From contig CM066915.1 in assembly GCA_033964015.1 (NCBI GenBank), forward strand, positions 8,295,575-8,359,574: a stretch of DNA of 64,000 bases. The letters run 5' to 3'. Made by a program: the position numbers and the translations under genes. Source of the DNA: Scolanthus callimorphus. Its lineage: Eukaryota; Cnidaria; Anthozoa; Actiniaria; Edwardsiidae. Shown here one piece after another: positions 33,701 to 45,700 of the stretch; position 1 is the stretch's first letter; each line of letters starts with the position of its first letter. The notes under the pieces were generated by a model that was given only the letters and a program-made list of their open reading frames with translations, had not been told where the DNA came from and did no database searches.

Positions 33701-36700
33701 AAATCATTTCGGTATTTTGACATAGGCATCACGTTCCTGTTCATTTCCGTTGACTCGCTAGCGGATGGTTGGTCTCAAAACGTATTTGAATTGCCCGCGA
33801 GCGCTAGCTACGGTAGTATGCAGCAAGTCCAATAGGGCAGAACTATTAGTTACCGTCAGTCAAATCTTGTGCTAGCCAATTAGATTCAACTGTTGTGTAA
33901 GTTATCTGATCCCGTAAAATTCCTCAAATGATTTCTGTAGAAAGCATGCATCATATTTTTAAAGTGAGTTAGTTCTGATGAAGGGATCTTTGATACCACC
34001 CAAATATATGTTATCAATGAGAGGTAACAGTTCCTTTAGAAGGTTGCAGTAAAGTTTCAAAGCATTTCCACTACAGAGATAAAGTTTTAGCTTTCGTGAT
34101 CTCTTATCTTCGGTCAAATCTCTCACGAGAGTTTCGCCTTTAGGAGACACGGACACAAATTCACCGCAATAACCCTCAACAAATAGGTCTTAAAGGGCAC
34201 TCCACCTCCTAAGAAATCCGATAAAAAGATGTCTTTGTTTTTTTCTAAATAGGCGAATGTTCTTGCCGTGTTTTTCTTATCCTCGGGGAATTATTCTTGG
34301 GCAGCGAAATCCTATCTATAACCGCGTCAATAACTTGTTAATAGCCATCATTCATCAGCACGTTATAAACCCAGAACACTAGAACTTTTCGAATTAACCT
34401 TTATGGACCGAAAAACGTTTGTTGGCTTGTAAGAGAAAAATAAAGCGAGAATTATCGTGCATTGCGCACTCCTAACAGATTATTATAGTAAACTGATCTC
34501 GCCCGTATCAATCGTCGCTCAACGTTTCCACAGAACCATCCTAGCGCGCGGACTGAAGTGCACATGAAGACCGATTTCAGGAACATGAATTCCTTTTATC
34601 TGGAAGTAATGTCATCATTTCAATGGCTTCTGGGCACGGCAGTTTGTGTTCAGTGTGTCTTGTAGAAATTGCGGTTTCTTTGTGTACACCAAAACGCTCT
34701 ATTTGGTTGTCACGAAAACTTCGGGGATATTCAATTTTACGGGTAAGGGGTAACATTCAAATTCTTGAATTTGTGCTCATTTCATATAAAAACTAAAGTG
34801 GCAGAGTTTACGCAGTTATCGGCAGCGATGATTTTTCAATGCATGTACAATGCTTTCTCTGCAAAGGAATCCGAGTCACATAAAAGAGACCCGACCTAGA
34901 TGATTTTTGACAGCAGCGTTAACGCAGCTTTCTGCAGCGTTGCCTTATCAATGCTCAAGAAATGCTTCCTCTGCAAGCAACTCTAGGTTATCTTGTGCAG
35001 CGTTGCAATTTTGTCGATGTCTGCCCAAGTAATGCCTGATCACTGCATAATCAATGGCTAATCAATGCGCAGTCAAAATTAGCGTTCCTGCAGCGATGCA
35101 GCATAGCCTCATCGTTCGTACGGGCATAGTGATATAGGGCATATTGCCTTTGGCATCATGGGTATTGAGACCTATTCGGGCCCGAGGAATAATTGTTACA
35201 TACTTACTGTATTCGCTATATAGGCTAAAGGAGCTCTGGCAAGGCGGAAACAGCAAAGTGAGTTGACAACAACATTGTTCTTCATGTTAACTAATTTAAG
35301 AGCCCTTGTCAGCCGCTTCTTTGTTATTGTTTTCATTTGATATTGGAAAAGGAATTACGTGAAATAACCATCTACAATCAGAGTTTTATCCTTCATTTGC
35401 CGAATTCAATCGAAAATATCGTGTAACATTCCTTAAATCAGCCGATGGAAATGGATGCTTTCCCTGAATCGGTATGTTGCTAGGCTGACAATTGTGGCTG
35501 ACAAAGGCTCTTTAATAAAAGTATATCTAGGTGCTATAATCCTCATCAGTATATAGCAATTGAATATACTGCTACAAAACGCATGTATTCTATGCAACAT
35601 TACCTTCTCCTGGTACTGCGTATATACCTTTGATTCTTATATCATTTCTCGTACTTCGTGATACGCAGATTTGTATGTACAGTACACTTGGGTACATATT
35701 CATTTATTTTGTAATCATTATCTTTTTCATTACTTACCAGAACGCTGACCTTTTCTTCTTGATCTGTGAAAAATGTCAACTCGTTCATATGTTGTACCAT
35801 AAAACGTCCTTGGTCGTACCAACATATTATATAGTTATCTTAGGCCTAGGATATACGTCGGCCTAGTCATGAGCCGTTCCTAATGCAATGAGGAAACTCT
35901 ATTGTTCAAGTTCATTTGCATTAGGAACGGTTCCTGATAAGTGCGGCGTTTGTCCTAGACCTAAGACTCTACATTATTCTTGGGTTTCATATGACGTCAC
36001 ATCCGCTTTTTGGAGCCTCATTAAAAATTCAGCTGGAGGTCAAGCGTTCGTGCCTGCAGTGCTTTCCGAGATGGAAAACTGTGAAAATGTTATCTCCTCG
36101 CATTGTTTCTGGTTCTTCAAGTTGGGTAAACAGATAAACAGATGTCTTTAGATTGCCCAAAACAGACAGCAAGGAAACAAACACTGAAAACAATCGAAAT
36201 GGTCCAAACGACTCCAGAAAAGCAGCCGAAAAGAACCAACGGCCTCGAGAACTTGTTGTCGCCAAGTGAAAGTGATTCATGAAGATATGTATTTCAAATT
36301 AAGTTTAAATGAGTTTGGTAGCTACGGATGGATTAGGGAAGCATAAAGGATTTACACAAAAGCACCAGGACTATGGATGAATTGGTTTCTCATTTGATAC
36401 ACGCATAAATCACATGAAGTTCGCTTCAAACAATCCGAGAAGGTAGGCAAAAATGAAAGTTTGTCAAAAATTTACAAGGAGTCCAAAAACCCAGAAAAAG
36501 GCCTCCGGGATTTACTATTTACTTCTTTCTGGTCGACATGGACTTTTCGATTCTTTTACCTAGTCATGTGTATACGATTTGTTTTTCATTGACTAAATTT
36601 GGTCAAGTTTGTTTAATTTCAAAGTGAGTTTTGTCGCTGCGTTGAGCTGGCTGAACACAACTTTTATAGAGTCAAAATTTAGGCGTTTAGTAAAAACATA

Positions 36701-39700
36701 CTTTAGAAACTACAGAAATTTGTCACCTACATGTAATAGCTTATTGAAAACTAAAACTTATTTATATGGAAAGTTGTTTTGCAGTATGGGGAAAACTGTA
36801 TGTAACAGAGCCGGTCGATTTTCTGAGTTCAATTTGTCACGAAAAAAACACCAATGAGCATGGAGTCAATCATTGACTAAAGTTTCTCAGGTCTTTCGCC
36901 CAGAAACAAAGAACAGAAGGAGCATATAAATGTCTCTCAACCCTATCACATATCTATTTTACATTACAATTATCTTTTTTCGAGCCAAATGAGTGAAAGC
37001 ATCGAGCATTTGAAAAAACGCTGCCTAAATTATATCAGCCAGTTTGTAGCGGAGCTCCTTGCGGCGGCCGAAGGCCGCCGCAGAGCGGAGCACCATACCT
37101 AAGAAAACAGCGTCAAAAAAGCAGATAATCGCAAAATATAACTGATAACTCCAATTGGGTAGCCTGTGCAATTTGCTAGGGATCGATCCGATTTTTGGAC
37201 GTCTCAGCAAGTCCCGGATGTGTACGAGTTCGTGAAGGGATACGTCACAATAGCCCTATTGTGACGTCAAGCATGCTCAACTAACGGAGGAGGGGCGCGT
37301 TGTCAAGTTTGGCAGCCGACAGGGCTGCTAGCGGCTGAAAAAAAAAAAGCCAGCCTACAATAATTATTCAGAGGAGAAATACATGAAGAAAAAGCCATGA
37401 ATACAAGCATTTGACTCCTGAAATTCTTCCAGTTTCCAAAACAAGCAAATATTCCTGTAGTTGCTGCTCGAATTGATTTGTGTTGATTGTGCTGTGAGTG
37501 TGAAGTACGAAGTCGAAGAGCTAGCACGCGAGAGAAAACGCAAACAACGACCACAAACCTATTTTCAAGGTAGGTACTTAAACTTTGTAGCTAGTGTATA
37601 ACAGTGGCATTTAGTAGTAATCATTTTTTATCTATGGCAAACTTTCATTCGAGTTTTTGTTCTTGTTTTTCGCGCTTTTGCGGCTGTTTTTCACGGCTCG
37701 CTACGCTAGTTTGAAAAAGATGAAAGCTGAATGAGACTTAGCGGCCGCTCGGGAGATTTGTCGTTTTTACACGCTAAACTATTGTCTTAAGCTTTTTTTA
37801 TCAGAATACCGTATTTTCTAGTGATTTAGAATTGCTGACAATGGGATGGCTGCCGTGGCTGTGTTTATCATTTGGCGGGGAGACTCGGGAGAAGGTCATA
37901 TTATAAAGTGTCATGGCAGCCATCTTGTTGAGCTCGCGAGCTTTGGTCATCAAAAGGGCACAAATCAGTGCGAATCACTAAAAGGCACTCGCCATGCGCT
38001 CCAATCTTCAGAGATAGATAATGGTACAATGATTCTTGAATTCTCTAATGTAACTAAGCGATTTATTCTTAAAATTGAGACCCTTTTTCGACTTCTCAAT
38101 TTGGTTCGGCTACAACGAGTTTTCCCCGAGTTTTTTCACTTAAGATTGATTTAAGGAGGGCCAATTTATAAAACTCTTGTGTTTAATTTAATTTTTAGAA
38201 ATTCCCAAGATGTATTCCTGGCTGCAGGGGATGCTTCACAGAGTATTTCACATATAACAGGCAAGTGGATATCTATCTAGGAATAATTATTGCTCTCTAT
38301 CGATTAGATTATGGCATGCTTCTCTGTCGACAGTACACAGAAGGCATGGACTTCAGATGTGGAAGTAAAGTGTATATTTTGCTCACAGATACAATTCATA
38401 GTCCATATTTAAAATATCAATCAAGGGGATTCAACAAAGAGGATTTTTTACTTCGAATTGTCATTTGCTTGAAGTTTTGACAGGCCCCTGAAATTGATTT
38501 TATAACATGGTAGTGTATCAGACACTCCTATCCGGCAGGTCCAAAATGCACACTGAAAAATGCATACCGGAAAATGCACACCAGGTCTCTTCTCTCTGAA
38601 AACTCAAAAGAACAGTTTTATTTCATCGTTTGATGGAATGGCTAGTACATAAAATATTACAACACTGACAAACTGCGGCCAAAGGTAGAAATATGCAGTA
38701 AAATAATTTTGAACTGTCAGGATGCCGTTACTATGTAGATGGTTGTTTTATCTTTTACATCTCAAGGGAGTTTCATTTTCATCTCCGATCTTACACGCAA
38801 ATTTCAGGAATTTTCCTGAAACGATTTGATACTTTTAGCGCTATTTTAGCTTACATTTGCCCTTCGCTATAAGTAAGAGAAAATTACAACTACGATCAAT
38901 ATGTTTTAGGCGTCCTTTTGATACAAAATATCTATCGAGGATACAGCAGAGCTGTCAAAACATAAGCCGGCGACCGGGCTCCTTTTTGCCGAATGTGAGA
39001 AAAGTTCGAACCATAGAATTTTGTTAAGTGCAGCCTGAAAGCACACCTGATATTCTAAAATAAAATAAAACTGGAATCCTTGAGTCTGTCAGAATTGGCT
39101 TGGCGAGGAAACTTAACATATGTTGCTTTGAAGCTACGAAATTTGCATCATGCAGCCATCAGTTTTTCTTTGCAGCCTTCTAATCTTTATTATTATACAT
39201 TGTACTCGATATATCGATTCTGATTGGCTACGAGCGCGCGCTTTACTTTGGGAATCACGCACTGTGAGGGTCTTCAAGAATCAGCATGCTGATTCTTCAA
39301 GAATCAGCTAGCTGATTCTTGATACGCGCGCAATGCATCATGGGACTAGAGCGCTTTCCCTATTTTAACAAGGCGCTTGTGTAAAATAAATTGCTTGACA
39401 GAAAGAAAAGTTTTTTACTGAATCAATGTATAATAAAACAATTATTGAATTCGTTTTTGTGATCTCCAGTAAACAATGTCTCGCCAAGTGGAATCAGGCT
39501 CGGCCTCACGGCCTCGCCTGATTCCACCTGTCTCGACATTGTTTATTCTGGAAGTCACAAAAACCTCATCCAATAATTGCTTATTATTATACATTGTACT
39601 CACTATCTCGATTCTGATTGGCTAAAAGCGCGCGCTTTACTTTGGGAATCGCGCACTTAGAGGGTCTCCAAGAATCAGCATGCTGATTCTTGAAGAATCA

Positions 39701-42700
39701 GCTAGCTGATTCTTGATCCTGCGCGCGCAATGCATAATGGGACTAGAGCACTTGAATGTTTTCCCTATCTAACAAAGCGCTTGTGTAAAACAAATTGCTT
39801 GACAGAAAAAAAAGTATTTTTACTCAATCAATGTATAATAAAACAATTATTGAATTCGTTTTTTTGTGATTTCCAGAATAAACAATGTCTCGCCAAGTGG
39901 AATCCGGCTCGGCCTTACGGCCTCGCCTGATTCCACCTGTCTCGACATTGTTTATTCTGGAAATCACAAAAACCTCATCCAATAATTGCTTATGAGCAGC
40001 CGCCTACTTCAAAACATTATATCGGGATATGAAAATCTATCGGGGATGTAAATGACTCATATTTGCATTTTCTGGTCTGCGTTTTCTGGTCTGCATTTTC
40101 TGGTATGCATTTTGGACCTGCCGCACTCCTATCATTTATTTTTTCAATGATATGTACTTGCCTTCCAATAGAAGGCCACTTTGTGAGGCAGTGGCATAGC
40201 CAGGAATTTCTGAATGCTCTGGATCATCTGCACCTCAAAGCTTGAAATACATCACCATTTTGGGAACCAAAAAAGGAAATGAAATTCTCCCTCGGTATTA
40301 GTCTCATTCAAGGTTATAGATTTTTTTGTTATTATCACTTTTTATGAATGAAAAAATATACAGATGACTTGAATGTACTAAAACATAACTGCTGGAAAAT
40401 TTGTATAGAGCATGTGCTCGTCAAAGTGAGGCCAGGCTTGTGAGCTTATGCTAGCATTGCATTCCTGCCAAATGTGTGGGCAGGTTAATTCGTTCTTTGT
40501 TTTACTGCATCTGCACGGATTATTTGTTGGGGTCAATACTGCCTAACAAAAGAAGTTTTGCATGATTGAACATCCAGAAGTAAAATAAGCCCAATTTTAT
40601 AATTAAATCAATAATTATTATATGAACATATTCAAGAAACTAGCATTTGCACCAGAACCAAGCTTTCTCATGTTCATACTTGCATTGGAACTGACCTATT
40701 CTTGCAAGTTTCATCGGCTGAAAAAAATCATCTTGGTATATTTTGAGGGCCGTTTATACCTTCACTCGCCACGAAATCAAGCATTGTCAACTCCTGACGT
40801 TCTATCATGCGAAACTTATTTTGTTGGGCGGTCTTGATCCAAAAAATAATCCGTGCCAAGCGACCGTTCATTTTTTATCAGGGAGAGGGGGCTGGTGGAA
40901 ATGAGAGGGGGGGGAGTCACCCAAAGAAATACGGCCTCAAAGGGGGGAGGGGGGGTCACCCCAAAAAATACGCCACTAAAGGGGGGGTCACCCAAAAAAA
41001 TACAAGCACATAACAGGGAGGAAACAAAAAGTTTGTATTTTTTACAGAATGCAATATGTTATATGTTTCTAATTTCACTCAATACTTAATTAAAATTTCA
41101 GTGCGCTTTGCGCGCATGCAGAATTTAACATCTAATATGCACTGATAGGCCTGCCGGGTAGTCTCTATGTTTGAAAGAACACACCTTAGGTAAGCGTCAG
41201 TTCAACGTTTAGTCATTTCGGCCGCGCTTCACGCACATGAATAATAATAATTTCTTCATTTGCGAAGCGCATGAAAAATATTACCTAAAAGCTCAGGAGC
41301 CCTTCACTAGGAGCTCTCATATAACCTATATAATTGGTGTCTTTCCTGGGCTCCTGACAGGCTTTGTTTACTATACACAAAAAACCTTCATCTACCCTTT
41401 TTCTGAGGCTTGATGAAATGCGGTTATCAAAAGTTGGGCACGCTTCGCGCGCAAAGAAAGAATTATGTGACCCCCTCTTTATGTAAAATGTCTTCTACTA
41501 GGTCAAATAGGGGACCTGAGGTGGGTGTCACGAAAATGTTTAATAGTTCTGAGGGGGGATCGGTTCCTTAGCTTTGACAGAAGTAAGAAAAACGTTAAGA
41601 AGAATGAGACTGCATCACTTAGGCAAGAGTCTATCTTACAGTGCAAGCATTTATAAGAGGGGGGGGGGGGGGCACCAGAAAAAATACATTAGATTTTGGG
41701 GGACCACCTAAAAAAATACGGACATGAAAGGGGGGCCACCCAAAAAACTACAGGGTCTCCCCTCATTTCCACCAGTCCCCCCCACACCCACCCCTCCCTG
41801 ATAAATGTAATAAAAAAAACTAATTTACCCGGAGCATGAAACTTTGCCAGGAATGCAACGTCTGCACAGACTTGCAAGCCTGCCCTCTTATCTGCACCGG
41901 CATTCATTGTCAGCACCGACACATTTACCACCTGCCCTAAAAACATAACATTACATTGAAGATAAGTGTAATATGTATGTTATTTTTTATTATTATGTAT
42001 AAATTATTTTTATTCATTCAACATATTTTCATGCTTCTGATTGGTTGAGCACCACCAGTAAATTCTTGATGGCAAACTGCCTGGCTCTCTCAATAAATTA
42101 AAGCCGGGAAATTAATTTTGAATGGGCAATAAAACAATTAAAAGTTGGCAGAATTGCAGGCAGAATTCCAAGCTTGAAAACCCCTCGCCCATTCAGAATT
42201 TCCAAATGCCGCCCGTCCCCGGGTACATATTTTCTGGAATTGCCAAATATTTATAAATTAACTCTACAACCTTGAATAAGATCAATATCGAGGGAGAATT
42301 GAGTATATTTTGGTTCCCAGAATGTAACCAGATCAGGATCCAGAGCATGCTAGGGACTCCTCACAAAGTGGTCTTCTATCGGTAGGCAAGTGGGGCGGGT
42401 GGGGGTGGGGGAATGATAAAACCCCATTATTATTGAAAAAAAAAATGATGATAGGAGTGCCTGATACAGGCATAAGATATAATTATAGGGCATAAAAGTA
42501 CTACTTTTTTTTTTTTGGGGGGGGGGGGGGGGTCAATACTGTTGAAGTTTTATTTTTCATATTTCCTTCTATGCTTTGTTACCAAATGTTTTATACAATA
42601 ACATTCCTTTACTAATATCTGATGTGCCAAAAAATGAAATTGAAAAAGATAAAATTAACCAATTACATGATAAAAAAGAAATGATTTTATTTACCCTTGA

Positions 42701-45700
42701 TTTGATGAACTCATTATTTTTGTGCCAAAAACAATGGTTCCAGTATGTTCAGCTTACTAAAGTATCCACATAGCCATGTATGTTTTACATAAGACTGGTA
42801 AATAAAAGATCTGTCTTCAAGGCTCATCAGACTTACCGGTGTTATCATCTTTCAGTTTCAGTGACACAACAGCAGCCAGAGGTGGCTTTTAGATAGACCA
42901 TACCATCACACAAGTAAAACATAGTTAGAGCGGTTTTCACATGACTGTTGTGAGTAATTACAAAATACTTGGTAATTGCTATTGGTTTTGGTTGTGAGTG
43001 GATGAGAGCATGATTTTTGATCCTTCAGCCAATCAGATCAAGCAGAAAAAATAATTACACAGTTAACACAATTTGGCAGTCGCAAAAAAATTCGCACCCC
43101 CCCCTGTTGAGGACCCCTGTTGGATTTCCTGGGTGGGTGGTCAAAATGGAGCTCGGAATTCCAGGGTGGGTGGTCAAAGTAGAGCTTGGAATTCCAGGGT
43201 GGGCACCCTTAAAATACGAAATTCCAGTGTGGGTAAGCGCAATTTCCAGGGTGGTCATGAGAAAATCACTGGAATTCCAGGGTGGGTGGTTCAAATTTAA
43301 AAATCCAGGGTGGGTAGCTGTGACTCGGGTCCTCAACAGGGGGGTGCGGATTTTTTTTGTGACTGCCCATTACTTGTAATTACTTCGCTCGCAAAAAGGA
43401 GAGATTGTGAATGAACCTCGCTCTCTGATTGGTTTGTTTTCTAATTTCTATTGCATTTGATGGGATAGTGAATTACTGATTTGCTTTAATGACAGTCATG
43501 TGAAAACCGCTATACAGTTTATTTTTACTATAAATACTTGTCAATAGAATCGAGAGCATATGACGCTAAATCAATTTTGGTACTCTTAAAGATTATGATT
43601 AGAGAAATTGGGTATGACCCGATAAATAGCTGTGAAGTAGCCTGCGAACATCCGGTACACGCGAGCTTTGGGTTAAGCTCGCGTGTACCGGATGTTCGCA
43701 GGCTACTGTAAAGTTATGGCATTGATAACTTTCTGTTTTGCATGCTGAAGATGACCTTCTGAGTCTCTTTCTCAATGTGTGTCAAATGTCTGATTTGCTT
43801 GAAATATAAACTCCTTGTGTTATTCAATGTATAATAAGTTTGGTTAAGTATGTGCTACACAATCGTGCATTGGGAGGGGGTAGTCCCCAGGGTGGTCCAC
43901 TTGGTTGCAATCAAAGCAGAAGACTGTTCAAATTTTAATTCACGCAATCCCGCTATAAATTAAATTTTGAGCTTGTAATCTAATTATTAAGTATTGGAAG
44001 ATCGTAGGATCCTAAAAAATATCCATACTCATTCATCCATGGTTTGTTTTGTACAATAACACTAACATTTTCAATAAATTTGGTGATTTTGGAATGACAC
44101 ATTTTAGTAAAATGGTTTCAATAAAAAAAATGTCACATAACGTTTTTCTCCTTACCCTTTGCTATAGTATCATTCCATTACAATACCTTAAATGGGAACC
44201 CTTTTCCATTCACATGGAAAAAATATGCAACTGGGAGCTCCGCTTTTAGCCAGTGGCTAAATCTATATATTAAAGTTTTACTCATTTAACACAGTTGAAC
44301 GGTCTGAAAAAGCAAACCCCGACTCTCCAATCGTTACAAATTTGTATTTACACTAGGATTTAGTTTAAATACGAATCAGGTTCATTTATAGTTGTGATTT
44401 TCTAGAAAATGTAGCTACTAAATTTGAATTTTCGCTGTGAACTTCAGAAAACCTCTTCATCTTGACCTCCAGCTGATTCAGACCGGAAGCAAAATTACGC
44501 GCAAAAGTCACGTGATTGAAACCCAAGAATTGGCCGTTTTCACACTAGAGACGAACAAATCGTCTGGACGGACAAATCGTCTCGAGACGAACAAATCGTC
44601 TGATGTGAAATCGGGACGAACAAATTTACAGACGAACAAATCGTCTAAATTTGTTCATCTGTTTGGCCGTCTAGGAAGACAATTTTTCATAGACGATCTG
44701 TTCCTGTAGACGAACAAATCGACCAAAGCTCGACCTAAATTCACTTTAGACGAACAAATCGTCAGACGATTTGTCCGTCCAGACGATTTATTCGTCTTCT
44801 AGTGTGTAAACGGCCATTGTGTATCCTGATGATGTTTTGATTGCTATCGACAACAGGACTTTACCAATCCGAGAAAAGTCCCTACAATGCACGCTATGAA
44901 GATGGTAAACTCTACTATGAAGGCGAATGGTAAGGAACAGATGTGGCTTGGTTATACTAAGGGTGCTTATCATTTGTCAAGAAAGAACAGTTGGTTTGAT
45001 CGGCGTCGTTTAATGGTACAAAATTGAGATTAAATCCTGAGTGGAAAGGCGCTTACCTTTGGTCATAAAACAGGTTGGGTACTAATGGTACTAACCATTC
45101 CGTCCGCCTCCTTCCAACCGGCGAAACGATCTTTAGAGCTTACCCATACCGGAAAGACCAAAAATCGACTGTACCATTGCATCCCAAACGGAAGTTCCAG
45201 AATTTTATTAGAAATGGTAATCACCCTCAAGGCCGTAGCTAGAAATTATTCTGCGGTGGGGGTAGGTGGGGAGGGGGGGGGAATTCTTGGTTCCTTTTTT
45301 TTGCTGGGAGGGGCAGGGGGTATTTCGTTCCTTTTTTTTTGCTGGGAGGGGCTAACAGGCTTTTCGCCACATGTTCACACTAAAATGTCTACTTCCCTTG
45401 GGGGACAACTGCTTCTCTGCAAACCCGCTAGCTACAGTACTGACATGGGTACTTCTGAGCTGTAGCTCTTCTTGCTTGCTACTGACACCATTCGTGATCA
45501 AGTGGCATGACCAATTACTCAGAAACCTCTGCATAAGCCTGCGTAGCGGCTCTAAAGGGAAAAGGAGAGGAACCACTTGCGGCCGCGCTTCGTCCGGTTT
45601 TCGCTCGCCCCGATTCCCAGCCTTTTCCTTTGTTTTGCTCACTAACTCTCAGGAATGCTTGCAGCAGTTTATTTTGTCATGTTTACAAAGGGGTACTGTT

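Larger units (their letters stand above)
31083..35124. mobile_element. 4.04-kb TIR element, CCCGTACG ends, in the long BRMS1L intron
   Basis: CCCGTACGGACGATGAGGCT and the inverse AGCCTCATCGTTCGTACGGG lead ~50-bp arms (GCTGCATCGCTGCAGGAACG), followed by GCTGCA-rich subterminal regions on both sides. No clear target duplication. A 1166-bp TA-flanked element is nested at 31930. A 65-codon minus-strand frame at 33959-34156 is the only protein-like stretch. Confidence 0.82.
38514..42468. mobile_element. ~4-kb outer TIR element, TGTATCAG ends, with nested insertions
   Basis: TGTATCAGACACTCCTATC at the left pairs with GATAGGAGTGCCTGATACA at the right. Inner arms pair 40131-40340 with 42240-42440 (CCACTTTGTGAGG, ATGCTCTGGATC, GGGAACCAAAA, ATTCAAGGTT). 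The left arm was split by the 38533-40123 element, and another element sits at 40868-41806. Confidence 0.75.

Noticed and set aside
35439..35470. Candidate 30-nt exon (CAG acceptor, GTATGT donor) for the BRMS1L gap
   Set aside because: Length is 3n, so it cannot repair the phase difference.
38206..38267. Possible 62-nt BRMS1L exon with Cys-rich translation (AAATTCCCAAGATG..., TTTTTAG acceptor)
   Set aside because: Ends in phase 2 with a GC donor, does not fit the required 3n+1 length, and resembles nothing in BRMS1L.
43017..43379. 120-codon frame with [11 protein letters not shown] repeats
   Set aside because: Translation of spaced GGAATTCCAGGGTGGG units in a MITE. No start context or conserved neighbour.
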